Positions 48,001-60,166 of a stretch of DNA of 64,000 nt are shown in pieces. Each line of letters opens with the position of its first letter. The first letter of the stretch is position 1. Origin of the DNA: Sinotaia quadrata (Eukaryota; Mollusca; Gastropoda; Architaenioglossa; Viviparidae); contig CM054182.1 in assembly GCA_028829895.1 (NCBI GenBank), positions 88,413,546 through 88,477,545 on the forward strand, in the 5' to 3' direction. The notes under the pieces were generated by a model that worked only from the letters and a program-made list of their open reading frames with translations, was not told the DNA's origin and ran no database searches. A program made the translations under genes and the position numbers.

Positions 48001-49984
48001 TGCATTTTACACTTTACTTATTTATTTCGTCACGCTCCACTAGTGAACATTTGACGTCATAGATTTTCTTTATGGCATTGCGAGACACTTAATGCTTCAT
48101 GACACTATTACACTTAACGTTTTAGGTTTTCTTCCACCACCTTCACGCTAGCTATCTAACTCTAAGTAATCGCCTGATGTGTGTCTGAATGTTGTCCTTG
48201 CATGAAAAGGTTTTGCCAATTCCCGAGAATCTGTGCCGCACTTTACCAATTTCCGATTCTAAACACGTACATCTGGTCAGAGTCGCAGCACCGTTAAGCG
48301 CGCAAGCCCTCACCACAAAGCAAATCCCATTAAAAACGGTTCAAATCTTCCATTCAAAGCCTGTACGTCCTGTCTGAAGATTTCGGAAACTCTATGTATG
48401 CACATAATAATTAGGTGCGTGCATCTGTGTGTCTGTGTGTTTGGAATGCGGTCACTTATTTGTGGGATGTTTCAATTAAATGGGGCGGTTTGCTTTCATT
48501 AAAAAAAAAATCTTTCGAAGTATTTCTTTTGCAATGCCTTAACTTACAGCAATGATTCCCGAGCTCATGTATGCGACCGAAAGTTGACAGGTCGCGTGAT
48601 ATTTTTAATGGGTCGCGTCAGTAGACTACACAGTTAATTTCAATATTTGTTATGTTATTCCTCTCTTAAATAATATACGTTGGATCGCCAGGCAAATACA
48701 TTTTTAATTTGGAGTTGCGAACAGAAAAGGTTGGGAAGGACTACCATACAAAGAAAACCCTGAAAATATATAACATTCTTGGCGTACACTGAACTAATAC
48801 AAGAAATACACTCAGAACGCTTAAAAGAATTTGTCGCGTTACAAGTGTTCAAAATTAAACAACGCGTTACGATGAAACATCTGATGCATTTAGACTCTTG
48901 TTAAATTAGAACACTTTGCACGGATCAAAAGGCCAAACAGAAAAAGACTGGTTTCAGTTTCAGGTATTTTATTTGTCTTTGTTTATGCCGACTCTATAAG
49001 TAGGGTCATAAGTCATACAGTTCTTAAAGTAAGATTATGGCGGCCTCGTGACCAAGAACATGCTATTTTAGTTAAATTACATTTGGTTTTCATTTTGTCG
49101 CTTTTTTGATGCATGCTTTCTGTCCTGAGCAGGGGATGACGTCATGAAGGTTGTCAGTACTTCTTTTAGTCTTCGTTCATGCCAATGTGTTTTCTTTTAA
49201 ATTTATTTTTCTTGCTCAATTAACATTTGTTGCTCACCACTACCCACCGACCCACCCCAACCTTAGACGCGAAACTAAATAGCTTTGATGGAAGTCACTA
49301 AGAACAAAGCCAAGTTAGATGTCGTGAGATCATCTATACGCAGGGATTTACTTCGTGGACTTCAAGGACAGAACGATAGTCACACCGTTCGTAATCAATC
49401 CACAAAATAACGTTTTGTATTTCTGTTCTGCGTATTCTTAATCGTAGCTTTCACTATGTGCTTGGTGGCGTGATGATGGCTGAAGAGTGCTGTTTTACAA
49501 TTAGAAAATAACTGCAACAAAAAATTTAGTCAGGTAGCATTTCTAATTCGCTGTAGTTTCCGCTGTTCAAATTCACTTCTAATTCTGGCTGGGCTGCATC
49601 CTTAATGTTTTTTCTGGTTAAACAGTATCAAGCCCACTTCATGGGAAGTCATGCTGTCTGGTCTGTTTGAACAAAGCTCCAAATAGCTGCATTCGCATTC
49701 ACTCCATTTGCACTGATTCGATCGCATAAACGAATAAAATTGGGACAGAAGTTAGGGAATCAAGAGGAAGTTTCTGCGATGATAATTCAAGAGGAGGGTT
49801 TAGGGGCATTGGTGTTGGTAGGAGCGGGGGGGGGGGTATCTACATATGGATAGTGGTCTGGACTGAATTGCAGAAGGAAATGAGGGGTGGAGTTGGGGGA
49901 AACGAATAAATAAATAAAACGCAAACAAAATAAAGAAATGAAAATGGATACGCGGGTGCTGACGTTGGGTAATTTAGTCAGCTA
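45048..49984. other. Longest repeat-poor stretch; no gene recognised
   Basis: Nearly 5 kb without a clear tandem array. Many short frames occur but none has a known domain. Perfect TGACGTCA sites lie at 48052 and 49137, and a G11 run at 49826-49836. 47370-47720 is more C+G-rich, with a repeated GACCCTGCCATG phrase. If a further exon of the candidate gene or a conserved regulatory element exists in the window, this is a likely place. Confidence 0.35.
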
Positions 49985-50150
49985 GCAGCTGGCGAATTTC
50001 TCACAGACTTCGCAGACTGCTTAAAGCCCAGGCTGCGGCCAGGACAAGGTGCAAAGCCGCGCCATGCACGAGTTATCGATCCTGGGATCAAACGCGCTAG
50101 ACACTCTAAAAATGAGCCACGAAGTGGTTGCGACAGCCAGCTATTGATTC
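49985..50150 (-). mobile_element. Possible second tRNA-derived SINE, weak
   Basis: On the minus strand TGGCTCATTTTTAGAG (complement of about 50104-50119) resembles a Pol III A box and AGGATCGATAAC (about 50072-50083) resembles a B box, at plausible spacing. The sequence around it is more C+G-rich than the flanks. The matches are imperfect (A box lacks the GTGG part, B box about 8 of 11), so chance is possible. Confidence 0.3.
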
Positions 50151-51302
50151 CATTAACAGAATTTAATGACTTCTTTCGAATTCGCAAGACATGTCTGTTC
50201 ACCAGTGACAATAACATTTCCCAACTGTTTTGAGATATCAAATAAACTTAATTTGTGAGACAAATTACCTCCACCTGTACTGAAAATAATCAGAATGAAT
50301 CACATATTATATTTTTAATGGTTCTCAGACAAATTGATGTGAAGGACGTTTGTTTTTAAGCTTGCGATCTTGTCTTAAATGTGCCTTTCTTAAAAAATTC
50401 TTTTCTTCTTCCTTTTGGAGATAGATCCGTATATTGATTTTTATATAAATAATTTGTCTACCTCCCGATAAAAGAGCACACGGCATACTACAGAAAGATC
50501 GATGAACATTTACGTCTATCCTCGTGATGAAAGAGGAAGGAAGAAATGTCGATAAGCTGCTATTATTCTCACGAGATTTATTTCAGTTGCATAGCCCCAC
50601 CTCGCCAGAAGAGGCTTTCTGGTATAACGTTTCGTTAGATATCACTCTTCAGGGACCGTTCTCGTTGTCAGAGTAAATCAAAACGCTGACGTCAGCAGTG
50701 GAGCTAGATCTGTAGTCGACGGCATTACTGGTGTGGTCTAAGTAGTCAATTAGTTCATTTGTAGAAATGTCTGGCAAGCCTTTTTGTTGTCAAAGTGACT
50801 GGCGGATACGTTCAATTTGGGCCAGTTTAACCGGATGCGTTGTGGGATTTTTCATTTAGTCGATCGCGCAGGCTCAAGAGTATTATTACATTTTTTTGTT
50901 TTGTTTTTGCTTTGGGCGGATGAGAGTTTGAAAACACCAAGGGTTGCACATACTAATTGAAATCAATTGTTAGGTTAGTCGTATCTACTAGACGTGGAGG
51001 GTGATATTTGTTTGCCTTAACTTTTGCATTACGTCACTGCCAGGCATGCATTGTTTGCTCCTCACACCTAAGCCAGCCAAAGTTCTGGGGCCACTTTGCT
51101 GGTGAAGAAAACGTTGTGCATCCGTCTCCAACTGTCGTATTCAGAGTGCTATTCCTTCGCTTGCTAAATCGCATTACTTTTCCAATAACTCATTTGTTCA
51201 TTTATACAGGTCTCTGATCTTTGCCTTTTAGCATGCAAGCACACGCACACATATGCATTAATATGCACATAATCAAACATCATAATAAACAAACATTTAT
51301 TC
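50151..51302. other. No gene recognised; TGACGTCA at 50687
   Basis: Mixed sequence; 50560-51130 is fairly balanced in composition. No exon could be supported. Confidence 0.4.
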
Positions 51303-52254
51303 ATCAATATTCACATATAGAAACATACACAATTATGCATGAGTATGTATATATATATATATACAAACATACACAATTATGCATGAGTATGTACATATAC
51401 AAACATACACAATTATGCATGAATATGTATATATACACAAACATACACAATTGTGCATGAGTATGTATATATACATACACAATTATTCATGAGTATGTAT
51501 ATATACAAAAATACACAATTATGCAAGAGTATGTATATATACAAACATACACAATTATTCATGAGTATGTATATATATACATACACAATTATGCATGAGT
51601 ATGTATATATATACAAACATACACAATTATGCATGAGTATGTACATATACAAACATACACAATTATGCATGAATATGTATATATATACAAACATACACAA
51701 TTGTGCATGAGTATGTATATATACATACACAATTATTCATGAGTATGTATATATACAAAAATACACAATTATGCAAGAGTATGTATATATATATATACAA
51801 ACATACACAATTATGCATGAGTATGTATATATATACATACACAATTATGCATGAGTATGTATATATATATACAAACATACACAATTATGCAAGAGTATGT
51901 ATACATACAAACATACACAATTATGCATGAGTATGTATATATACAAACATACACAATTATGCATGAGTATGTATATATATATATATATATACAAACATAC
52001 ACACTTATGCATGAGTATGTATATATACAAACATACACAATTATGCAAGAGTATGTATACATACAAACATACACAATTATGCATGAGTATGTATATATAC
52101 AAACATACACAATTATGCATGAGTATGTATATATACAAACATACACAATTATGCATGAGTATGTATACATACAAACATACACAATTATGCATGAGTATGT
52201 ATATATACAAACATACACAATTATGCATGAGTATGTATATATACAAACATACAA
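51303..52254. repeat. Large minisatellite, 36 bp unit, about 26 copies, with higher-order period
   Basis: ACAATTATGCATGAGTATGT followed by ATATATACAAACATAC. TA-run length varies between units. Ordered variants (GTACATATAC, GAATATG, TTGTGCATGA, TTATTCATG, GCAAGAG) recur in the same sequence with a constant 250 bp offset (51391/51641, 51451/51701, 51481/51731), so a seven-unit block was duplicated. Frames of 85-165 codons on both strands come from the 12-codon period. Confidence 0.98.
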
Positions 52255-52344
52255 AAGGCAAACACTCTTGGAGGTGCTAGAATTTTGTTTTTATTTCATT
52301 AGGCATCCACATCAAACTATCAGTACTTTTGCATATGGCTCGCG
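52255..52344. other. Short linker, no gene
   Basis: Sequence between the 36 bp array and the LINE 3' end. A target-site duplication for the LINE was not identified. Confidence 0.4.
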
Positions 52345-53770
52345 ATAGGTTGTGATTCAAGGTCTCGGAATCTTACCAAGATAGTATGTGCTCTGTTGTT
52401 TCATTCATGGATTTGCAGAGTCTACATTTTGAACCATTTGAGATTTTCATGATTTTCGTTTTGTGTGATTTCGTGTTGAGTGCTTGATCTTGTGCAGCTG
52501 TTTGGAGTGCATCTGTTTCTGCTTTTAAAAATGCCTTTCAACCATTTGTACGTTGATAATTTTGTTGATATTTCATCAGATTGTCGTGCATACTGGCAAT
52601 GGAGAGGATTTTAGCTACAGTATTTACTAATGCTTGCTGTTTTCTTCCATGTTTCTATGTCCATTTGTGGAGGTTGGTATAGTCCATTCATCTTTACTGC
52701 TTCTATCAGTGGATCATTGTTGTTGTTGTGATTGTGACGTTGCCTTGTTCAGGTGTTTCTTTATGATCACCTTTCAGTCCCTGAATCTATCTGGCTAATG
52801 TGTTAGGCATATTTGGATTGCTCCAAATGTTTTCCTAGAAGATCTTGGTGTCCTGAATGTTTGGAATTTGTGGTTCTATTCTGGAATTTCCTTTAAGTTA
52901 TTGGTATAGTCTTCTAGGGTCAGTTCGGGATGTTTTGTTCTGTTGGAATTGCTGACCTCTTGCAATGTATCTTGTCAGACGGTGACTGAGTCCTTAAAGT
53001 CTTTGCTTTGCATCTTCTTTTGCGGTCTTAATGTTTCTGCAGTTGAGTTGGTATCTTGCCTTCAGTTTTCCCTTATTTTGTGCTGCTGCTGTCACTTGGC
53101 TTATTTCTCTTCTAGCACACTCTATTTTCTTTTCTATTTATTTCTTCCATAGTGGTACTGATGGTTTCTTTGTACTGTGTCTGGCCTTGTATATCTTTCA
53201 ATTATATTTGCAGTGGCGTATATTAGACTGTTTGTTTCTGTGATATCTTCTGTGGGGATACGTTTTAGTATTTCATTTGCATTCCCAATTGCTGTCCTTA
53301 GAGCTTTGTTGTTTTGTAGCCTTCTTGTTGGAGTTCTGCCTACATGTGACTTATCTTTGTCCATGAAACCTTTTATGTCTTCAAACAAGCGTTGTTGTTC
53401 TTCAGTGTAGTCGCATGGAATTTCCCCAGCGTGGTTGTCAACTTGGATTGACAGTTGTGAGGTTGAGGAAGTTTCATTGTCTTCTATTTCAGTATCCCGG
53501 GACATGGTATTCGTTTGTTGCTGTTCTATCTCCTGTATTTCTATGGCTGTAAGAAGCCTATTTTGTAGTATCACTCTCATCTTGTCTAGAAGCCGCTGTT
53601 CACCGATAATGTCATCTGGATGGTGTTTGAGCCAGAGTTTATGCATTCTTTTTCTATATCCTCTTGATGTTGGTTGGCTTTTATAGTAAAAGACCATAAT
53701 TTGTATGTTTTCTTTTCAGGTCCATCTCCTCTGAGTTTTCACTTGTGTTTCAGTAGCCAATTTTTCACTA
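52345..53770 (-). mobile_element. Internally deleted LINE (REL-endonuclease, R2-like), copy D
   Basis: Read on the minus strand from about 53770. WT.KENIQIMVFYYKS, SRGYRKRMHKLW and EQRLLDKMRVILQNRLLTA form the N-terminal region. ETNSLIYATANIIE follows, then after a frameshift PVPLWKK.IEKKIECARREI, LKARYQLN, AKEDAKQRL and HRLTRYIARGQQFQQNKTSR. All appear in the order known from R2-like LINE polyproteins. The text then jumps to the post-polymerase region: FLKAETDALQTAAQDQAL and the intact zinc knuckle KCRLCKSMNETTEH (Cys codons at 52424 and 52415). It jumps again to ILSW, a TAA stop at 52373 and the 3' untranslated start shared with copy B. The reverse transcriptase and the endonuclease are both deleted. 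The 187-codon frame at 53134-53697 is the N-terminal part. With one frameshift and few stops, the retained parts are well preserved. Confidence 0.85.
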
Positions 53771-53799
53771 GAACACCCCGAAAAATCAGTGCCTAGCGC

Positions 53800-53997
53800 A
53801 GACCTAGTTAAACCGGGCGAAGTCTGATCCAGTATGGAATCAAGTTTTGTTTACAATGGGGCGTAGTTTAGAGGGAGCCGCTTTTCCTCCCTCGATGGTC
53901 CAGAGATGGGATTTGAAGCTGTCACCTATCCATGTCTGTCGACACAGCTCACATAGCTTAACTTTCTCCTCTAACCACTGGACTATCGAGACACCTC
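53800..53997 (-). mobile_element. tRNA-derived SINE
   Basis: On the minus strand, GTGTCTCGATAGTCCAGTGG carries an A box (TAGTCCAGTGG, 53975-53985) and GCTTCAAATCCC is a good B box (53908-53919), followed by ATCTCTGGACC. The A-to-B gap is about 20 bases longer than in most tRNAs, as expected for a long variable arm, so a tRNA-Ser or -Leu origin is plausible. A non-tRNA body continues to about 53800. It lies directly between the LINE 5' end and the AGT microsatellite, which starts a few bases before the SINE head. It is too diverged to be a working tRNA. Confidence 0.65.
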
Positions 53998-54001
53998 AGT
54001 T

Positions 54002-54060
<59 letters not shown>

Positions 54061-54061
54061 A

Positions 54062-54104
<43 letters not shown>
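54002..54104. repeat. (AGT)n microsatellite, about 34 units
   Basis: Nearly perfect TAG/AGT run with one AAT interruption at about 54060. The poly-S frame is its artefact. It abuts the SINE head. Confidence 0.98.
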
Positions 54105-54108
<4 letters not shown>

Positions 54109-55206
54109 TCATTATTATTATCCTAAGGTTGTAGAAGCTGTCTCTTGCACATTACGCTGCAGGTCTATATTTGTGACGATGGTATGACATATCCAGAAAG
54201 TTCTGATGACGTCACTGCTATACTCTCGCAAAAAGTATCTCGACAAATACAAAGTTGCTTCTTCTTTGTTTTTCTTTTTCCATTTTCTTTTTTCTTTTTT
54301 TCTTTTTTGAGGCGGAGAGGGCAAAACCTAAGTACATGCTGTACTAGACATAATTGCGAGAAAGTTTTCTCCCCTTCTTTTCCTTATAAATTGTGATCTC
54401 TAGACTGAAAATGTCTGCAAGGAGCTAGGCTTGGCTATAGCGAGTTGCCTCCCATCGTTCTGCTTCAGTCTTAAGGAGTCCTAAATTCTCAAGAAACAGG
54501 AATAGCTTCGTAGCAACAGTGCCCATTGCAAAGGATCTCATGGTAATCTCGTCGCTCTGGTTTTCCTGAGAAACGCAGGTGTGAAGGGGCTAGCTGTAAA
54601 TACATGACAAATTGTTTTGATCTATAGCACTTCAGGTAGAGATTCCTAGAATAAGCTGAATAAGCACAGCGCACGAAATAATATCCCATTAAAAAAAATA
54701 GGGCGTTTTGATTTCAACGGACAACAGAGATATGAATCAGATCCTTGCTTCATACAGTTTGAAGAGACAAGCGATATATCTTTATTATAAACAGGAGCAA
54801 ACCGTTGCAATGCGCTTGCTTGGAAAGAAACTGAAAAAAAAATGTCTGTGGGTTATATTTCCCTGGTCTACCAACTTGTTCACTGACAAAGGTGACCTTG
54901 AACATATCAGCGAAGGAATAATGGAAAACTGTCTTCGAAACATTTGCTGAAAAATACGTATGACTAAATTTAAAACAAAACAAAGCAGTATCGTAAAACT
55001 GCATTCATTTATTTGATCTGTTCCTTTAGATTGGCATATTCCTTATTCGCAAATTAGAGTTGTCCGATGTTTTGCTTAGTAAGATGTACTGACAATCCTC
55101 TAACAGTTCCAACAATAATACACTAGCACTAAATATCACTTAGTTCTGACTAAGAAGTGCACGTGATTAGCGCAAGAGACGACTAACATTTATCACTAAT
55201 ACTGAA
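54105..55206. other. No gene recognised; TGACGTCA at 54207
   Basis: Mixed sequence with a T/C-rich tract at 54258-54308 and a perfect CRE-type palindrome. Overlapping frames on both strands near 54700-55000 have no known motif. Confidence 0.4.
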
Positions 55207-55352
55207 GTAGCCGTAATTAATTAACAGGTTGTAATTAACAGAATATAGTCATTTAGTAGCCGTAATTAACAGGTTGTAATTAACAGAATATAGTCCGTTA
55301 GTAGCCGTAATAAACAAGCTGTAATTGACACAAAATAGCCATTTAGTATCCG
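55207..55352. repeat. Minisatellite, 45 bp unit, 3.2 copies
   Basis: GTAGCCGTAATTAACAGGTT followed by GTAATTAACAGAATATAGTC(A/C)(T/G)TTA at 55207, 55256, 55301 and partly 55346. The first unit has an extra TTAA. Confidence 0.92.
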
Positions 55353-55630
55353 TAATGTTAAAATCTGATAGCACTTATTTCCAGGTAAACCTATATACAA
55401 CTGATACCATTAACTAACAATTTGCAATGGTTAAAAGGCAACTATTTAGCAGGTAACCCTAACTGCCAGTTTGTTCTGGTTAAATTCTGGCCCTGTTTAT
55501 CACATACAAGGACAGTTATAGATGGCACTAATTACAAGATATCACTGTTTAACTTTTTAAATTAGTGTTATACCGACTATCATTTGTGATTATAAGATTT
55601 CAAGGAACAAAGGGTAAAACATGTTTAACC

Positions 55631-55835
55631 AGTTACACTGACGGTAATAGTTACACTGATGACGAGGTAGCAGTTACACTGATGAGAGGTAACAGTTACA
55701 CTGATGACGAGGCAGCAGTTACACTGATGAGAGGTAATAGTTTGATGACAAGGCAGCAGTTACACTGATGAGAGGTAGCAGTTACACTGAAGAGAGGTAA
55801 TAGTTACACTGATGACGAGGTAGCAGTTACATTTA
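55631..55835. repeat. Irregular short tandem repeat around CAGTTACACTGATGA
   Basis: About ten copies of (A/C)AGTTACACTGATGA, followed by CGAGGCAG or GAGGTAA. The short units (18-24 bp) alternate in two types. Confidence 0.85.
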
Positions 55836-56339
55836 CGACAAGATAGAATGAAACTATTACTTCTCATTAACAGACAATTGCTATTATTTGATAACCCTGA
55901 TTATGGACAGACTTATTTGACTTATGTCTTAGATTACTCTTATCCAAAGCTGAAGGTTTGCACTGAGTAAATTAGTACTGAATGTCGGACAACACTGATG
56001 AACAGGTATCATTCACACAAACCAGAGCACTGAAAAGTACTTAGCCTTGTATACAGTTAACATTCACATAAACCAGAGCACTGGAAAGTATGTAGCATTT
56101 GCCTCACCAACAAAATAGGAGTTAGACATGTTTAGCATAACACTTCCTAATAAAGTCTGAAGTGTCTTTTGTGATGTTCATCGCTCGTTGTTTCATATTA
56201 ATCAGCTTCATATAATCACATTAAGAGATTGAGTGTATATCTATCATTTTCTCAATACCATTCTCTGACTGACTCATGACAAATTATCTTAATGTAAATT
56301 CAATGAAAGTATTTCAGACGTATTGTTGCTGTCCTTGAT
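55836..56339. other. No gene; one small duplication
   Basis: Contains a two-copy diverged duplication of AAACCAGAGCACTG(A/G)AAAGT near 56018 and 56078. The rest is plain AT-rich sequence. Confidence 0.5.
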
Positions 56340-57205
56340 CGTCTCATCTTAACCACAAACAGCCTCTGTGTCTAATATCTTATGGTTGCTGCTTATAGTC
56401 GCGTTTCAATCATCTTAACCACGTTGCCATGTCATTTAATTTCTTGTTTAATGCTGTCAGAGATAAGTCATGACTGCTGTCTCTATGTTGCATCTGACAT
56501 CTTAACCCCATTGCCAGGTCATCTAATGTCATGCTTGCTGTCACGGAAAGTTGCGACTGCTGTCTCTAAGTTACGTCTCAATCATCTTAACCACAATTAA
56601 CCACAACACTGGTGTGCTAGTGTTGTCGGTAATAATCACTTTTCAGTTAATTTTAACCATATATTACGTCTCAATCATCTTAACCACAATTTGCCACTGG
56701 TGTGCTAGTGTTGTTGGTAATAATCACTTTTCAGTTAATTTTAACCATATATTGTATGCACAGGTCTTAAACATATATAATGAGTACAGGTCGTCTTAAC
56801 CATAATTATGTTACAAGTTAAGGTCATTTTAACCAACTAATACAATTCATTTTAACCATCTACTACAATTCATCTTAACCATATCTTAAACGTACAGGTT
56901 GTCGTAACCATATATTACAGTTAATCTTAACTATATCTTAAACGTACAGGTCGTCTTAACCATATATGAGAATTCATCTGAACCGTATATTACAATTTGT
57001 CTCAACAATATATTTTTACAAGCATAGGTCGTTTTAACCATATATTAGGAGTACAATTAAATCTTAACCGTGTATTACAAGTACAATTAATTTTAACCAT
57101 AATTATATTACAATTACAATTCATCTTAACCATAATTATATTACAGTCACAGTTCATCTTAACCATAAATTACAATTACAGTTCATCTTAACGATAAATT
57201 ACAAG
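56340..57205. repeat. Long degenerate repeat field built on CATCTTAACCA
   Basis: About 25 occurrences of (T/C)(A/G)TCTTAACCA(T/C) with ATATTACA or AATTATATTACAATTACA. Spacing runs from about 27 bp on the right to 90-120 bp on the left, where the units are longer (56390-56760: two GTGTGCTAGTGTTGT(C/T)GGTA copies). Successive nested expansions are likely. Confidence 0.8.
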
Positions 57206-58256
57206 TATTACTACGATCTGTATTAATAACTATCAATCTCTGGAAATAATCCTTTTCAATATTATTTTTGTATACATTCATTAATTTGCCAGTGTGTACG
57301 TTCGATGGGTTTGTACGTATTAGTAATATCGAATCATAATAGTTAATTGTTTCGGAAGTAGGCAGTGATTGTGCGTGTTATTAATTTCACATTTTGTTTT
57401 GTCTTCTTTGAATATGCCATGACATTTCTGTGTGCAATTTTTCCAAGTTTCTAACTGTGTATTTGAGTGTAATTTCAAAACGGTAGCGAGTACCACAAAG
57501 TGTATTTTATAATCTCTTCAGCATTCTGACCGTTTTCTTCCACACCCCCCCCCCCGCCCCCCCACACACACACACACTTAAATCGCTCTCACTTCAGTTA
57601 TAAAATATGGCATAGATTTGTTTCTTCTCGTGTTCCTGTCATCCAAATGGGTGCGATAGAACAATGCGCAGATGAAATGAGCAGGGAACATTAAGACCCC
57701 AGCGCCAATCGCTCGTTCAAGACGGGTGTTATTTCCCTTTGATTGCCGTTTTATAGTTTTATTTCTGAAGGTCGTGGTAACATCGCTGTCTTTTAGTGGC
57801 ACAGTATTGGTAAATATTATTAATACTGCTAAGATGTGAAGAAAAATAGCCAATTTTTAGGTAATTTGAAGCATATACCTTGGATCACAAACTCTTTAAT
57901 CATGTCTCAATGAAGGAACCATCAGAACTGTGAGTTTGGAACCTCGTGAAGAAAACAAAATAAAATGTATAACTACAACATCATCGTCATTGCAGATAGC
58001 CTATATTTTTTTAATTTAAGAAAAAACATACTTAAATCTTGTATGAAACGGTGATAATGATGACGAAGATGACGTTAGTGATGATGATATTCCCGTTAAA
58101 ACGTCAATTATCTACTCATTTCAATAAACATTGTATCTACAAACAAATGTCACATTAATAAAACTGAAATTTTCCAAGATTTCTCCTTTTCTTTCATTTA
58201 CTTCAGCAGGTCACAGTCTTGCATTCCATTATCATTACTCCATCGATTACTGTTTT
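57206..58256. other. No gene recognised; C-run and CA at 57541-57580
   Basis: A C-rich run (C13GC7) followed by CACACAC lies at 57545-57578. A 91-codon minus-strand frame (57578-57853) has no known domain. GATGAT-type simple sequence is at 58050-58090. Confidence 0.4.
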
Positions 58257-58437
58257 TCCCACTGTTACATTGACTGCAAATATCCTCACTACTACCTTTA
58301 CTACAACTCTCACCACTGTTACATTACATTGACTGCAAATATCCTCACTACTACCTTTATTACAACTCTCACCACTGTTACATTGACTGCAAATATCCTC
58401 ACTACTACCTTTACTACAACTCTCACCACTGCTACAA
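58257..58437. repeat. Minisatellite, 54-59 bp unit, 3.2 copies
   Basis: CCACTGTTACATTGACTGCA followed by AATATCCTCACTACTACCTT and TACTACAACTCTCA. The second unit has a 5 bp duplication (TACAT), which also shifts the reading frame. Confidence 0.95.
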
Positions 58438-58668
58438 GTATTCCTTCTTCTTCCTATATACTCGTACACCAATCCCCACTGCTAATAATATTACTATTCT
58501 ATACTACTGCTTCTTGCTGTTATTAATACTACGTCTACTACTACTATACTAATAGTACTATTATAACACTATACTATTGTTACTATTGCCACTACTAGTA
58601 CTACTATTATAACACACTATACGAGTTTTACTATTGCTACTACTAATACTACTATTATAACATTATAC

Positions 58669-58723
<55 letters not shown>

Positions 58724-59375
58724 GCTACAACTAATACTACTATTATAACACACTATACTAGTTTTACTATTGATACTACTAATACTACTATTATAACACT
58801 ATACTATTATTACTATTGCTACTACTAATACTACTATTATAACACACTATACTATTTTACTATTGCTACTATTAATACTACTATTATAAAACACAATGCT
58901 ATTGCTACTGCAAATACTAATATTATAACACACTATATTATTGTTACTATTGCTACTACAATTACTACTATTATAATACATTGTACTCTTATTACTATTG
59001 ATACTACAATTACTACTACTATTATAAAACACTATACTATTATTACTATTGATATTACAATTCCTACTACTATTATAATACACTATACTATTATTAATAT
59101 TGCTACTACATTTACTACTATTATAAAACACTATACTATTATTACTATTGTTATTGCAATTCCTACTACTATTATAAAACACTATACTATTATTACTATT
59201 GCTATTACAATTCCTACTACTATTATAAAACACTATACTATTATTACTATTGCTATTACAATTCCTACTACTATTATAAAACACTATACTATTATTACTA
59301 TTGCTATTACAATTCCTACTACTATTATAAAACACTATACTATTATTACTTTTGCTACTACAATTACTACTAACA
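58438..59375. repeat. ATT/ACT-rich field with a 51 bp minisatellite core
   Basis: Trinucleotide-like ACTACTATT sequence throughout, with an (ATT)n run at 58669-58723. Its right half (58960-59350) resolves into 51 bp units, CCTACTACTATTATAAAACA followed by CTATACTATTATTACTATTG and CTATTACAATT, near-identical from 59150. The 162-codon minus-strand frame (NSN-rich) is the 17-codon period. Confidence 0.93.
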
Positions 59376-60062
59376 CTAGTACATCAAGAACTGTTCATTC
59401 AGTAGAACTACAGGCACTGGTCGTGGAGATTTATACTGATTCTTACTTTTCTTTTTTCCACTTGTCTCTTGCTTAAAAAATTAGAAATGTCTTAGTTTTG
59501 TTTTCAACAATATTAATGAAGTTAATTTCTCTGGCTAATATTCAATTGCATATATAACATCAAGTAACAATGTCTGTGTCGTTGTTCTTATTTCAAGTGT
59601 TGTTTTTAGTTCTCAAGAAAGTTTATCTCACGATTTGAGAAATTCTAATGAGTCTAACTGAATGAATCAAGTGAATCTTTCCTAATGTGGTGGAGGATGT
59701 GGTAATTTGTGCAAAGAGTGATTGTGTGTGGATAATTGTGCGTATACATGAGTGTATTATGCCTGTGTCTGTTTGTGTATTTGTGTTCGTGTATGTGTGT
59801 TTTTGTGTGATAAGTATGTATTACTTTAACCGCACTTGTATATTATTAATCAGCTGTGCGGCCTGCGTAGAAGTCATTAGTGGAGTGGCAATGCTATTTT
59901 TCGCCTTCGACCTTTGCTTAACTACTACTGCTTGATCATCTTCCCTTCTGGGAAAGCTACCGAGACAAGGTCACGACCGCCAGGAAGCCAGACTGACTTC
60001 CGGTAAGACCTCTGGGACACTCACAGGACAAAAGTTTCAGAGATGGTTAGATTTACTTTACG
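59376..60062. other. No gene recognised
   Basis: Mixed sequence. 59935-60060 is balanced and includes two TTCCGG/GGGACAC-type phrases just before the GATA run; it could be the body of a short element with a GATA tail, but no A/B box or second copy was found. Confidence 0.35.
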
Positions 60063-60078
60063 AGACAGACAGATAGAC

Positions 60079-60166
<88 letters not shown>
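60063..60166. repeat. (GATA)n microsatellite, about 22 perfect units plus GACA lead-in
   Basis: AGACAGACAGATAGACAG followed by an uninterrupted (ATAG)n. Opposite orientation to the TCTA array 640 bp downstream. Confidence 0.98.

Noticed and set aside
53134..53697. 187-codon minus-strand frame as a host gene
   Set aside because: Its motifs (GYRKRMHKLW, EQRLLDKMR, NSLIYATANIIE) are those of a LINE polyprotein, and the reading continues in other frames on both sides in LINE order.
53900..53997. A functional tRNA gene
   Set aside because: A and B boxes are present, but the A-to-B gap is too long for an ordinary tRNA, arms do not pair convincingly, and extra body sequence follows, so a SINE fits better.
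58847..59335. 162-codon NSN-rich minus-strand frame
   Set aside because: Produced by a 51 bp repeat in ATT/ACT-rich sequence; residue pattern follows the repeat exactly.
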